From: Enterococcus pallens ATCC BAA-351
GTDB lineage: Bacteria > Bacillota > Bacilli > Lactobacillales > Enterococcaceae
Direction: 5' to 3'
Assembly (NCBI RefSeq): GCF_000407485.1
Contig: NZ_ASWD01000002.1
Span: 558,001-622,000, forward strand
Length of the DNA: 64,000 nucleotides
Both the position numbers and the translations under genes were made by a program. This document shows, piece after piece, positions 25,818 through 34,877 of this stretch. Within the stretch, counting starts at the first letter, position 1. The number at the start of each line of letters is the position of its first letter. Below the pieces are notes generated by a model. It saw only the letters and a program-made list of their open reading frames with translations. It searched no databases and was not told the DNA's origin.

Positions 25818-28195
25818 TCGTTCCCTGCTTTCTGATTCTCAATCACTGTTTGTTTTCCGTGATTGGTAATTAATGCGGTGTGAGGCTGCAGGCTGGTGTC
25901 TTTCACCTGCTGCACCTGATCTGAGAAATTCGCAATTACTGATAGATCGTCGCCGTATTTGGTTTCCTGTACCAATTTGTCTTCGGTTAAATAAGTAAAG
26001 TCTGTCATTTCTTGATTGATTGCTGCTGTTTGGAATGCTTGCCAATGCTTGGTGTTCGCAACGATATCCTGCTTCCGTTTCTGCCAAGTTGCTGCATCTA
26101 AATGCAGCAATGGTGGTACGTTGTACAAGTATTCCTTCAATCGGCGATTTTGCACTTCGTCCTGAATTTTATAGCTGTCCCACTCCCAGTGATGCGTCGT
26201 AATTACTGATTCGTTGTACACTAACTTATACAAAGGCACACTATACTCTGGATCAATCGTAGTGGCTTTATATTCTTCTTTGATCGGTACTTGCTTGCTG
26301 TACCGTTCGGGAATACCATCTGATAGTGATGCATATCCGCCAACATAATAGGGGCTTTCTTTGTTTTCCCGCATATCAGGATCACTCCAGGCAATAACCG
26401 GTGTTTCCAGCCCATGAGCAAAAACCATGCCTTGGTTAAAGTAATCATTTCCGGTTTCTGAACCGACTACCATCCCGTTATCCGCAAGGCCGTCAGCGCG
26501 TTTTAGTCGCGCCTTCACATCTTCATTAATTGAAGTTGGATGCTTCGGATTGAAATCATTGTAAATTTCTCCAGCTGCATCGGTATCTAAAAACCACGTG
26601 TTAAAAGGAACTTCCTTTGAGGCCACTTGCTTCAGACGATAGTGCCATTCATCGGGAATCAAGGTTTGATTCACCTTGCGTCCTTTGCCAAGAAAACCAG
26701 AAACATATTCACCAGAAGGCTTCATGATAGTTTTATTATTGTAAACATCAGGATTGTCTTTGAAGCCAGCTGTGTTCCAATCAAGTGATGGTGTTTCGTG
26801 AATCGACTGATAGGAATCATAAGGCCCGATTAGGTAATCGTCCTTCTTCGCTGTTTGAACAAACGCAGGATTGATTAAGCCTTCATTCCAATTGGCCAGG
26901 CCAACCCAAGCATGCTCAATCCCGCTTTTTTTCATTTCCTGAATTACATTTGTACTAGTTTGCTGTCCCCACTGCTCTAACGGTTTAGTACTATCTGCCA
27001 GTTCTTCTTTAAGCAGCTGCTTGTTAATCGAAAAGCTGCGTTCAGTTGGCATCTCGGTTTTAACACTTTTTAGATAGTTTTGATCCTTTTGGTCTAAGGT
27101 CGGAAATACTTCCGGATTATAAAAATCTGGATAGGCCAAGACTGTATTCAACCCAGTCAAAATCGTATTCTTCTCATATTTGTAAGCTTCTCCTTGCTGC
27201 AAAGCGGCTATGGCCTGATCAAACTCTTCCCGACCATCCTCTGAATGCTCCGCTAATAAATCTCCCACCTGCTGAAACAGCTTTTGATGGTCTTCCTTTT
27301 GCAGTTTTTGCCAGTTTACATCCTCGGTAGTCAAAATGCGGCTTTGCCAGAAATAAATATGAGGTGCTCCGATTAATTTGTTCACGTCTGGAGTCGTTTT
27401 GGCTTTTTCCGCCAGCGAAGTGAATTGATTTTTTTCAATCCGATTCTTTTGGTAAAGCTTCGCTACCGCCACTGGGTTGTTTTCTGATAAATAAATATCA
27501 TAGGTTTGCGCCTGCTTACGATTGAAACGGTTGAGGTTGGTTTTTAATTGAAAATCCAGCTTAGGTGTTTCAGAATCTTCGTCCAGCTCTTGGTTAAAAT
27601 TGTTCTCCATGATGACAGTTGCCGCCGTATCCTTTTGAGCGGCTGCCAGAAAGGACATGGAGAAACTCTCATTTAGATCCAGTTCATTGTTTTCCTGGAA
27701 ATAGCTTTGCCAGCTGGCATTGTCAGCCGGAATGCTTTTGCCTTCGCCAATTGGCAGGTAATAGTGGTCTCCTTGAATTTTTGGAAATTCGATCACTTCA
27801 GCCTTCTCCGATTGAGGCGTTACCTTTACCTGCAGGTGATCGTCTTGTTTGGTGACAGCTACGTGCAAGCCTTTTTCCGGATATTCCCACGAAATACGGT
27901 TTTTGTTTTTTTTGACATTAGCCACTGCTTCCGGCTGGTTGCCGCCAAAGGTAAATTGATGATCCTTAGCAGTCAGCTTCAGCTGAAAGGTAGCAGGATC
28001 GATAGCAAAATCAACGTCCTTAATGCTGTATTTAGCGTCTTCTTTAGCAATCTTCTTGGCATCAAAGCTTAAAGAAAGCTGCTCTGACTGATCCTTTTTT
28101 GAATGAGTAACTACAGCTGCCAAACTGCCGGCTGATAAAAGCAATGCCGCTGTCAAGCCGCCAATAATTAGTTTCTTTTTCGTTTTGTTTTCCAA
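25814..28195 (-). CDS. Large glycoside hydrolase-like protein (GH101/GH129-related)
   Basis: This 793-residue protein has an N-terminal signal anchor (residues about 9-28) and no lipobox. A beta-rich N-terminal domain is followed by a barrel-like region. Candidate catalytic segments are NTWFLDTDAAGE (about residue 530) and VVGSETGNDYFNQG (about 580). Overall arrangement resembles Pfam GLHYDRO_M/GH129, proteins related to GH101 endo-alpha-N-acetylgalactosaminidases. If so it would release GalNAc-containing sugars at the cell surface, fitting the nearby galactosamine operons. This assignment is from pattern memory. It starts with TTG after AGGAGG and heads a two-gene operon. Confidence 0.55.
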   Translation of the reverse strand: MENKTKKKLIIGGLTAALLLSAGSLAAVVTHSKKDQSEQLSLSFDAKKIAKEDAKYSIKDVDFAIDPATFQLKLTAKDHQFTFGGNQPEAVANVKKNKNRISWEYPEKGLHVAVTKQDDHLQVKVTPQSEKAEVIEFPKIQGDHYYLPIGEGKSIPADNASWQSYFQENNELDLNESFSMSFLAAAQKDTAATVIMENNFNQELDEDSETPKLDFQLKTNLNRFNRKQAQTYDIYLSENNPVAVAKLYQKNRIEKNQFTSLAEKAKTTPDVNKLIGAPHIYFWQSRILTTEDVNWQKLQKEDHQKLFQQVGDLLAEHSEDGREEFDQAIAALQQGEAYKYEKNTILTGLNTVLAYPDFYNPEVFPTLDQKDQNYLKSVKTEMPTERSFSINKQLLKEELADSTKPLEQWGQQTSTNVIQEMKKSGIEHAWVGLANWNEGLINPAFVQTAKKDDYLIGPYDSYQSIHETPSLDWNTAGFKDNPDVYNNKTIMKPSGEYVSGFLGKGRKVNQTLIPDEWHYRLKQVASKEVPFNTWFLDTDAAGEIYNDFNPKHPTSINEDVKARLKRADGLADNGMVVGSETGNDYFNQGMVFAHGLETPVIAWSDPDMRENKESPYYVGGYASLSDGIPERYSKQVPIKEEYKATTIDPEYSVPLYKLVYNESVITTHHWEWDSYKIQDEVQNRRLKEYLYNVPPLLHLDAATWQKRKQDIVANTKHWQAFQTAAINQEMTDFTYLTEDKLVQETKYGDDLSVIANFSDQVQQVKDTSLQPHTALITNHGKQTVIENQKAGNE

Positions 28196-28305
28196 TGGTT
28201 GTTCCTCCTAGGTTCGTTCTTGTACAAACAGAAGGATACAAAAGGATTATGCAAAACTTGTGCAAATTTACGGGAATCGACTATTTTTGCTTTTACCCGC
28301 TGGCG

Positions 28306-28333
28306 TTGTTTGGTAGACTATTTTACATACTAT
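28306..28333 (+). promoter_or_regulatory. Promoter of thiT
   Basis: TTGTTT (28306-28311) and TACTAT (28328-28333) are separated by 16 bases and lie just before the thiT ribosome binding site. No TPP riboswitch signature (CUGAGA, ACCUGAUCUGG) is present in the leader. Confidence 0.4.
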
Positions 28334-28348
28334 AAAAGCGAGGTCGCT

Positions 28349-28939
28349 ATGAATAAAAAAATATCGCTGAATGTCTGGATTGAAGGTACGCTGATTGCTG
28401 CTTTGGCAATGAGTCTATCCTTTCTGCCCGTTCAATCATTAAATGCCAGTTTAGATTTGTCGTTAGGACTTGTCCCCTTAGTATTGTATTCCTTTCGTCG
28501 CGGGTTAGCGCCTGCTTTGATGGCAGGCTTTACTTGGGGCTTGCTTACCATCGTGGTGGGTTCGGCTATGCGCAACTTTATCAGTGTGCCGCAAATTATT
28601 TTTGAATACCCCTTTGCCTTTACCTTTGGCGGAATGGGCGGTGTGCTGTCCCAAAAGCTGCATACGGCCATAAAGGCTCAGCAAAAACGCAAATCAATTT
28701 TCTTGATTATTGCAGGCGGCTTCATCGCTGCCTTCAGTCGCTGGTTTTGGCATTATTGGGCCGGTGTGTTTGTCTGGGGCGCCTATGCTCCTGAGAATAT
28801 GAATCCCTTTTTGTATTCCTTTATTTTTAACGGGACATCAGCATTAGCCAATGGCATTTTTGTGTCAGTCGTTCTAGTGTTTATTTTCAACGTCTCCCGT
28901 TCGTTGTTTGTTCCTAGAGAATCACCAAAATCCCTCTAA
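28349..28939 (+). CDS. thiT: ThiT, thiamine-specific S component of an ECF transporter
   Basis: This 196-residue membrane protein has six helices. The thiamine-binding region SRWFWHYWAGVFVWG...NPFLYSF carries the conserved Trp, His and Tyr residues of ThiT. It captures external thiamine and needs the shared EcfA/A'/T energising module encoded elsewhere. I start it at ATG 28349, after GCGAGGT, since the upstream in-frame region overlaps the promoter. It is a single-gene unit ending in a terminator. Confidence 0.9.
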   Translation: MNKKISLNVWIEGTLIAALAMSLSFLPVQSLNASLDLSLGLVPLVLYSFRRGLAPALMAGFTWGLLTIVVGSAMRNFISVPQIIFEYPFAFTFGGMGGVLSQKLHTAIKAQQKRKSIFLIIAGGFIAAFSRWFWHYWAGVFVWGAYAPENMNPFLYSFIFNGTSALANGIFVSVVLVFIFNVSRSLFVPRESPKSL

Positions 28940-28962
28940 CACAATTGTCAGAGGGATTTTTT
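28926..28962. terminator. Bidirectional terminator between thiT and the second P-type ATPase
   Basis: AAAATCCCTCT and AGAGGGATTTT form a long stem around CACAATTG with T runs on both strands, between two convergent genes. Confidence 0.85.
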
Positions 28963-28965
28963 GAC

Positions 28966-31494
28966 TTAAAACTTACCTAACCGTTTTTTGGTTTCGATAT
29001 AAATCAGCGGAGCAATCGATAAACCTAGCACTAGCAGCCAATGGCTCATGGTCAAATTGGTAAAGCCAAAGACTCTGGCAGTTGACTGTAAGTTTACTAG
29101 CAGCAGAATAATAACCGTACCGGCAATTGTCGTAGTTAGCAACAGCTTATTAGTCAAAAAGCCGATGGTGAAAATTGAGCGGCTGCTGCGGCAATTGTAC
29201 ATATGAATAATTGTCGTTAAGCCCAATACAATAAAGGTCATCGTATTAGAAATCAGCAATGAGGGTGCTGTATTCTGCAAAGCTACCGAGTGACCCACAT
29301 AAATTGCCGCTAAGGTCAGCACCGTAAATACGACCGAAATCTCGATAATCTTCTTCAATAAACCATTAGCGAAAATACTAGTGCCTTTTTTGATTGGTTT
29401 TTCCAGCATGATGTCTTTAGCTGCCGGTTCCACACACAGACTTAAGCCGGGAATACCATCAGCAACTACTTTAATAATCAGCAGCTGAATTGCAGTCACT
29501 GGGGCTCCCCAGCCAACAATCATCGAAATCAATACAATCGTCAAAGCTGAGATGTTGCAGCCTAACATGGCATACAAGGATTTCCGAATGTTGCTGTAGA
29601 CTCGCCGTCCTTCTTTGACTGCATCGACAATCGTAGCAAAGTTGTCATCTAACAGCACCATATCTGAGGCTTCCTTCGCAACCTCGGTCCCGCTGCCCAT
29701 CGAAATGCCCACATCCGCCGCTTTCAAGGCTGGTGCATCGTTTACTCCATCCCCGGTCATGGCCACTGTTTCGCCGTTCTGCTGGAGGGCTTTGACGATT
29801 CGAATTTTGTCTTCTGGCGTTGTTCGAGCAAATACTCGATACTCATGAATTTCTTGTGATAACTGTTCATCGGATAATTTGCTTAAATCAGCCCCGGTCA
29901 TAGCCTTGGTACCTGGCTCCAGAATGCCCACATCCGCTGCAATTTTTTGGGCTGTCAGCAGGTGGTCACCCGTGATCATAATTGGACGAATCCCGGCCTT
30001 TTTAGCTACCTCCACCGCATGATAGCTTTCCTTGCGGGCCGGATCAATAATTCCGATGAAGCCGCCGAAGCTTAGCTGTTCTTCAATAGCAGCGGCGTTT
30101 AAATCCTCCGGCAGCTGTTCATATTTTTTGTAAGCAACTCCCAGTACTCGGTACGCTTGGCTGGCTAGATCATCGTGAATGTTCATCAGCTCGGTCTTAT
30201 CCTCCACAATTGCCAGACGATCAAACGCACCTTTAGTTACTGAGAGGTAGCCGTCTTCCGTTTGATAAATCACCGTCATCCGTTTGCGTTTGGAGTCAAA
30301 GGGAATTTCATGTACTCGCTGAAACTTAGTTAAATGCTGCTGCAATTTTTGTTGATCAAACAGCTGTTCAGCCGCTTTTTTGATTGCTAGTTCCGTGGGA
30401 TTGCCAATATTTCCTTCATCACCAGTAATGTTGCTGGCTAAGTAAAAATACAGCAGCAGCTCTTTTTCGCTTAAATTTTTGTCAGCAGGATAAATTTTTT
30501 CAATCGACATTTTATTTTCAGTGATTGTACCGGTTTTATCCGAGCAAATTATTGATACGTTTCCGATCGTTTCAACTGCTGTAGGGGTTCGCACAATCGT
30601 ATTGCGCTTAGCCATGTTACGAATACCAAAGGACAACGAAATAGTAACCACCACTGGCAGCACCTCTGGAATAGCAGCCACCGCCATGGAAATAGCCGTC
30701 ATCAACGTTGTTTCAATCGCATAACCGCGAACAAAACCAATCAGAATGGCTAAGACGCCTGCCAAAATCGCCAACAGCCCTAAGCTTTTTCCTAGCTTTT
30801 GCATCCGAATCTGTAGCGGTGCCAGGGTTGGAGCCGCCTCGGTCAGCATACCGGAGATTTTACCAATTTCCGTAGCCATTCCGGTGGTTTCTACCACCGC
30901 TGTTGCCCGTCCGCTAACCACCATGGAACCTGAGAAAATACGATTTTTCATATCACCAATCGAATCGCTCTCGCTTGGAACATACGCCACATCCTTTTCA
31001 CTAGGTTCACTTTCTCCAGTTAAGAAGGATTCATCCACTAAAAAGTTAGTGGCACTAAGCAGTAGTGCATCAGCAGGCACCCGATCCCCTAATTCCAGCT
31101 GCAGCAAATCATCCGGCACAATGTCAGTACTTTTGATGCTGACCAAACGTCCCTCGCGATAAACCTTGGATTCGGGGACATTAAAACTCTTCAGCTCATC
31201 CATCGATTTTTCTGCCTTTTTCTGCTGACGAATGGATAGATAAATATTTAAGATAACAATCCCCACAATAACTAGCGGCTCCGTCAAATCATCGGGATGG
31301 TTTTGATACGCAACATAACCAGACAGACCTGCTGCCACGATCAGGATCAAAATCGTGATGTCCTTCAGCGCATCCCACAGGTAACGCAGAAAACTTTTCT
31401 TCGCTTCCTGCTGAATCGTATTCTCTCCATACTTTGCTAACCGTTCCTTCACTTCGCTGGCTGTAAGCCCTTTGTTGTTCCAATTTTTATTCAT
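28966..31494 (-). CDS. P2-type cation ATPase with atypical transport site
   Basis: This 842-residue P-type ATPase has TGES, DKTGT (in CSDKTGTITENKM), MTGDGVNDAPALK and about ten membrane helices. Its transport-site helices differ from the Ca2+ pump at 1499-4231. M4 is PEVLP instead of PEGLP, M5 has LGCNISAL without the GEV glutamate, and M6 is VVADGIPGLSLCVEPA instead of NLVTDTFPAIALG. A different ion (Na+, K+, Mg2+ or H+) is therefore likely. AGGAGG lies 7 bases before the ATG, and a switch-like leader RNA precedes it. Confidence 0.85.
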   Translation of the reverse strand: MNKNWNNKGLTASEVKERLAKYGENTIQQEAKKSFLRYLWDALKDITILILIVAAGLSGYVAYQNHPDDLTEPLVIVGIVILNIYLSIRQQKKAEKSMDELKSFNVPESKVYREGRLVSIKSTDIVPDDLLQLELGDRVPADALLLSATNFLVDESFLTGESEPSEKDVAYVPSESDSIGDMKNRIFSGSMVVSGRATAVVETTGMATEIGKISGMLTEAAPTLAPLQIRMQKLGKSLGLLAILAGVLAILIGFVRGYAIETTLMTAISMAVAAIPEVLPVVVTISLSFGIRNMAKRNTIVRTPTAVETIGNVSIICSDKTGTITENKMSIEKIYPADKNLSEKELLLYFYLASNITGDEGNIGNPTELAIKKAAEQLFDQQKLQQHLTKFQRVHEIPFDSKRKRMTVIYQTEDGYLSVTKGAFDRLAIVEDKTELMNIHDDLASQAYRVLGVAYKKYEQLPEDLNAAAIEEQLSFGGFIGIIDPARKESYHAVEVAKKAGIRPIMITGDHLLTAQKIAADVGILEPGTKAMTGADLSKLSDEQLSQEIHEYRVFARTTPEDKIRIVKALQQNGETVAMTGDGVNDAPALKAADVGISMGSGTEVAKEASDMVLLDDNFATIVDAVKEGRRVYSNIRKSLYAMLGCNISALTIVLISMIVGWGAPVTAIQLLIIKVVADGIPGLSLCVEPAAKDIMLEKPIKKGTSIFANGLLKKIIEISVVFTVLTLAAIYVGHSVALQNTAPSLLISNTMTFIVLGLTTIIHMYNCRSSRSIFTIGFLTNKLLLTTTIAGTVIILLLVNLQSTARVFGFTNLTMSHWLLVLGLSIAPLIYIETKKRLGKF

Positions 31495-31507
31495 GCCTGT
31501 TACCTCC

Positions 31508-31600
31508 TAACAAAAAAAGCCAGTCAAACTAACCACAAAAGCCTACAGTTAGTTTGGCTGACTTTTTGAAGTACCCATCCGGCGATCGGTACTAAGTCTA
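31508..31600 (-). promoter_or_regulatory. Candidate ion-responsive leader RNA of the second P-type ATPase
   Basis: The transcript has a hairpin AGTACC-GATCGCCGGATG-GGTACT (31570-31593), enclosed by GACTT (31594-31598) and AAGTC (31560-31564). A terminator follows: AGTCAGCCAAACTAA (31549-31563) with its partner TTAGTTTGACTGGCT (31519-31533) and a T run. The AAGTC that closes the outer stem is also the 5' arm of the terminator, so the two structures exclude each other. This is riboswitch-style architecture. It does not match yybP-ykoY or the M-box as I know them. A small sodium-type (DUF1646/Na+-I) aptamer is one possibility. Confidence 0.55.
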
Positions 31601-31833
31601 TTTTTCAATTGGCTCTATTCTTTCACATTAGACTTAGAAAATCAACAAATATCTTCCAAAAAATTCCGATAAAAAAACAGAGAATGGCTATAACCCTTGA
31701 TAATTCTAGCTTTCAGCTGTTTAAAAAATTCCTAATTATTTTTTATCCCTGCAAGCGTTCGGCCAAAATCAGCCGTTTTCCAATCGCCTGCTACAGCTTC
31801 ATGCTGTAAGGTCAATTTTTTTCAGACTAGCAT
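31601..31833. other. Intergenic region without recognisable genes
   Basis: This stretch between the ATPase leader and the next gene's terminator is part of a 378-base gene-free interval. It presumably contains the ATPase promoter. I see no convincing gene on either strand; the one short open frame on the plus strand has no ribosome binding site. Confidence 0.4.
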
Positions 31834-31864
31834 GAAAAAAGCCAACCACCCGAAAGTGATTGGA
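31834..31864 (-). terminator. Terminator of the marR-B3/4 operon
   Basis: On the minus strand CCAATCAC-TTTCGG-GTGGTTGG is followed by CTTTTTTC, just after the B3/4-domain stop codon. Confidence 0.75.
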
Positions 31865-31872
31865 CAACAATA

Positions 31873-32583
31873 CTATAATATAAACTCACTGTTTTCCCGC
31901 GTTAATTGGCTGCCAACACTTTCCACTTGGAGCTGTTCCTTGAAAAGCTTGCTTAATTCAGCAGCCGCTTCATTTGCCCGCTCGGCTTGTTCCGAATTGA
32001 TGGCTTCAATAAAAAAGACGGCATTCGTTGTTTTCTCTGTCAGCATCGTCCGTTTTGCTTCTCGCCAGTTCAAGCAGCGGCAAACGGCTCCAGCTTCATC
32101 ATAGTAAATGATTTCTCCTTCAAGAGCCGGGGCATCCTTCTCTGCTCCCAATGGGAAAAAAGCTTCGCCGCCTTGGGCTTTTCCTAAATGCAAATCACCT
32201 TGAAGCTGTTCAATATCTTCACCACCGCAGGGAACACCGTATTTAAGTGAAACGCTGTTGTAAACATCCACTAAAGGATTGATGGGTAAAAAATCACGCC
32301 CTTGCTTCGCCCTCTTCAATAAAGCTTCGATTGAGGAACGAGCCCCTTTTTTAGTTTTGAATTGGCTAAAGGCTTCTCGCCACTGGGCCACGACGGGATT
32401 CTCACTAATAGACTCCGCCTGGACAAATTGTTGGGCTGTTTGACTTGCTTCTGATAAAAGCTGCTTTAAGCTATCTTCCTGGCCTGCTTGGAAATGGTTA
32501 TCCACCCCTTTAACAACTAATACATTTATTTGTCCTTGTGGGAATAATTCCCAAAAGGCTGGATCAATGATGACTTTTTTCAT
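31873..32583 (-). CDS. B3/B4 tRNA-binding-domain protein
   Basis: This 236-residue soluble protein resembles the free-standing B3/B4 domain of phenylalanyl-tRNA synthetase beta subunit. The recognisable segments are NPLVDVYNSVSLKYGVPCGGEDIEQ in the middle and the GEIIYYDEAGAVCRCLNWREA strand pair. In the synthetase this domain hydrolyses mischarged Tyr-tRNA(Phe), so free versions may edit aminoacyl-tRNAs or bind free amino acids. It sits 17 bases after a MarR regulator on the same strand and shares a terminator, suggesting co-expression. Confidence 0.8.
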   Translation of the reverse strand: MKKVIIDPAFWELFPQGQINVLVVKGVDNHFQAGQEDSLKQLLSEASQTAQQFVQAESISENPVVAQWREAFSQFKTKKGARSSIEALLKRAKQGRDFLPINPLVDVYNSVSLKYGVPCGGEDIEQLQGDLHLGKAQGGEAFFPLGAEKDAPALEGEIIYYDEAGAVCRCLNWREAKRTMLTEKTTNAVFFIEAINSEQAERANEAAAELSKLFKEQLQVESVGSQLTRENSEFIL

Positions 32584-32600
32584 AACGACTCTCCATTCAC

Positions 32601-33053
32601 TTAATAGTTTCGCTTATTTCCTTTTTTGACAAACTCCCAATCAGAGCTGACATTTCCTCGTACGATACTCAAAGCTTCCTGCAGCTGCTGAATATCTGCT
32701 GCTGTTAAGCCAGCCAAAGCGGTTTGGGTAGAATACTCATTTTCTCGCATAATGTACGGGTAAAGCTCTTGGCCTTTCTCAGTGACATACAGCCGTTTGA
32801 TCTTTTTATTGATGGGGTCCTCCTGTCGATAAATGAACCCTTTTTCCTGCAGGCGGTTAATTGCTCGAGAAATGGTCGTGCGATCAACCATAATCAATTC
32901 TGCTAACTGCTCCTGAATAATTCCAGGATTTTCATAAATCCGGACTAAGTACAGGTACTGCCCCCGATTCAAATCAAGCTCTTTAAATTCGATGTTGCTG
33001 ATGGAATCCAAGGCTCGAGCAATCATTCCAATCTCTCTTAATACTTCGTTCAT
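32601..33053 (-). CDS. MarR-family transcriptional regulator
   Basis: This 150-residue winged-helix protein has IIQEQLAELIMVDRTTISRAINRLQEKGFIYRQED as recognition region and the wing. N- and C-terminal helices form the dimer. It probably represses its own operon with the B3/4-domain gene: a perfect palindrome lies over its -35 box. The ligand is unknown. Confidence 0.88.
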   Translation of the reverse strand: MNEVLREIGMIARALDSISNIEFKELDLNRGQYLYLVRIYENPGIIQEQLAELIMVDRTTISRAINRLQEKGFIYRQEDPINKKIKRLYVTEKGQELYPYIMRENEYSTQTALAGLTAADIQQLQEALSIVRGNVSSDWEFVKKGNKRNY

Positions 33054-33077
33054 TGCTTCAGCCCCTTTGTGTGTTTT

Positions 33078-33109
33078 ACTTTACTCTATTTTTGTTGCAA
33101 ATGCAACAA
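33078..33109 (-). promoter_or_regulatory. marR promoter with perfect palindromic operator
   Basis: On the minus strand TTGCAT (33101-33106) and TAAAGT (33078-33083) have a 17-base spacer. The 18-base palindrome TTGTTGCAAATGCAACAA (33092-33109) covers the -35 box, the expected position for autorepression by MarR. Confidence 0.7.
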
Positions 33110-33228
33110 TATTTAATGATAGCTTGTTGATACTTTTAAGCGAATTTTTATTGAAAGCCAAAAATTGGCCTTTGACATCTGGAAATAGCCTTCTCATCCC
33201 TTTTTTTATTGAAATAAATCAGAAAAAA

Positions 33229-33279
33229 TTAGGTACACCATATTTTTCGCTTTCGTTATACCTTATTTAGGTGTATGAT
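33229..33279 (+). promoter_or_regulatory. mntH promoter with MntR/EfaR-like boxes
   Basis: TATGAT (33274-33279) is a -10 box, with TTTCGT 17 bases upstream. Between and around them are TTAGGTACACCA (33229-33240) and TTTAGGTGTA (33266-33275). Both resemble the TTTAGGNNNACCTAAA operator of manganese-dependent DtxR-family repressors (MntR/EfaR). Manganese repression of mntH is therefore likely. Confidence 0.55.
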
Positions 33280-33314
33280 AGATTCGAAATGATCGATTGA
33301 AAGGTGGTTTTTTA

Positions 33315-34877
33315 ATGAGCGAGAAGAAACATAAGCTGGTTGACCATGCCAATGGCCCATCACTGCAGGAGATAAATGGAACCGTGATTGTTCCGAAGGG
33401 GAAGGGCTTTTGGCGAACCTTGTTGGCTTATTCCGGGCCAGGTGCATTAGTAGCAGTTGGCTACATGGACCCCGGAAACTGGTCAACATCGATTACTGGC
33501 GGCCAAAACTTTCAATATTTGTTAATGTCGGTAATTTTAATGTCTAGCTTGATTGCTATGCTGCTGCAATATATGGCCTCAAAATTAGGGATTGTTACCC
33601 AGATGGATTTGGCTCAAGCGATTCGGGCCCGTACTAGTAAAAAGCTGGGAATTGTTTTGTGGATCTTAACGGAGCTGGCGATTATGGCTACGGATATTGC
33701 AGAGGTTATCGGGGCAGCGATTGCCTTGTATCTGCTGTTTAATATTCCGTTAGTCATCGCCGTCTTTATTACTGTTTTTGATGTTTTATTGCTGCTTTTG
33801 TTGACTAAGATCGGCTTTCGAAAAATCGAAGCCATTGTGGTCTGTTTGATTTTTGTCATTTTGTTTGTGTTTATTTATCAAGTGGCCTTATCCAATCCTG
33901 ATTGGGGAGCAATGTTCAAGGGCTTTATCCCAAACAGTCACACCTTTTCTAACGAACCGTCAATTGGAGGACAAACACCCTTGACTGGAGCACTGGGAAT
34001 TATCGGGGCTACGGTTATGCCTCACAATCTATACTTGCATTCAGCTGTTTCGCAAACTCGAAAAATTGATCACAGCGATGAAGCAAGTGTCGCCGAAGCG
34101 GTTCGCTTTTCTACTTGGGATTCCAATATTCAGCTGACCATGGCTTTCTTCGTCAATGCATTGCTTTTGATTATGGGAGTGGCTGTGTTTAAGACGGGTG
34201 CAGTGAAGGACCCTTCCTTCTTTGGTTTATATCAGGCCCTTTCTGATCCGTCTACTCTAAGCAATGGGATTTTGATCACCGTGGCTAAATCTGGTTTGCT
34301 GTCCACCTTGTTTGCGGTGGCTTTGCTGGCCTCTGGTCAAAATTCAACGATTACTGGAACCTTGACCGGGCAAGTAATTATGGAGGGCTTCATTCATATG
34401 CGGATGCCAATTTGGCTGCGAAGATTAGTTACTCGTTTGATTTCTGTTGTTCCTGTTTTAGTTTGTGTCCTGTTAACCAGCGGCAAAGGAACGATTGAGG
34501 AGCATGAAGCGTTAAATAACCTAATGAACAACTCGCAAGTCTTTCTGGCTTTTGCTTTGCCGTTTTCCATGATTCCGCTATTGATGATGACTGACAGCCG
34601 AGCAGAAATGGGAGAAAGATTCAAGAATACCTTAATGGTAAAAGTTTTAGGCTGGATTTCAGTGATTGGGTTGACTTATTTGAACCTGATTGGTTTACCA
34701 GGTCAAATTGAAGGCTTTTTCGGCGATCAAGCCTCCACCGATCAATTACTATTGGCTGATTCCATCGCTTATGTCATTATTGTTTTAGTCTTGCTGCTCT
34801 TGGCCTGGACTATTTATGATTTGTATAAAGGCAATAAACGCGTTGAAGAAGCCTTACTGAAAGAAGGAAGTCATTGA
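33315..34877 (+). CDS. mntH: MntH, Nramp-family Mn2+ importer
   Basis: This 520-residue proton-coupled divalent metal importer has about eleven membrane helices. [11 protein letters not shown] contains the metal-binding DPGN motif of helix 1, and [13 protein letters not shown] contains the MPH motif of helix 6. It brings Mn2+ (and possibly Fe2+) into the cell. I start at ATG 33315, after AAAGGTGG, instead of the earlier TTG. It shares a one-base stop/start overlap with the universal stress gene. With the Mn-riboswitch pump at 1.5-4.4 kb the window encodes both import and probable export of manganese. Confidence 0.95.
   Translation: MSEKKHKLVDHANGPSLQEINGTVIVPKGKGFWRTLLAYSGPGALVAVGYMDPGNWSTSITGGQNFQYLLMSVILMSSLIAMLLQYMASKLGIVTQMDLAQAIRARTSKKLGIVLWILTELAIMATDIAEVIGAAIALYLLFNIPLVIAVFITVFDVLLLLLLTKIGFRKIEAIVVCLIFVILFVFIYQVALSNPDWGAMFKGFIPNSHTFSNEPSIGGQTPLTGALGIIGATVMPHNLYLHSAVSQTRKIDHSDEASVAEAVRFSTWDSNIQLTMAFFVNALLLIMGVAVFKTGAVKDPSFFGLYQALSDPSTLSNGILITVAKSGLLSTLFAVALLASGQNSTITGTLTGQVIMEGFIHMRMPIWLRRLVTRLISVVPVLVCVLLTSGKGTIEEHEALNNLMNNSQVFLAFALPFSMIPLLMMTDSRAEMGERFKNTLMVKVLGWISVIGLTYLNLIGLPGQIEGFFGDQASTDQLLLADSIAYVIIVLVLLLLAWTIYDLYKGNKRVEEALLKEGSH

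Noticed and set aside
28199..28348. N-terminal extension of ThiT and a possible TPP riboswitch in its leader
   Set aside because: The extension overlaps the promoter and has no ribosome binding site, and the conserved TPP-riboswitch segments are absent.
31609..31809. 66-codon plus-strand frame upstream of the B3/4 gene
   Set aside because: No ribosome binding site and no recognisable composition; it lies in the promoter region of the P-type ATPase on the other strand.
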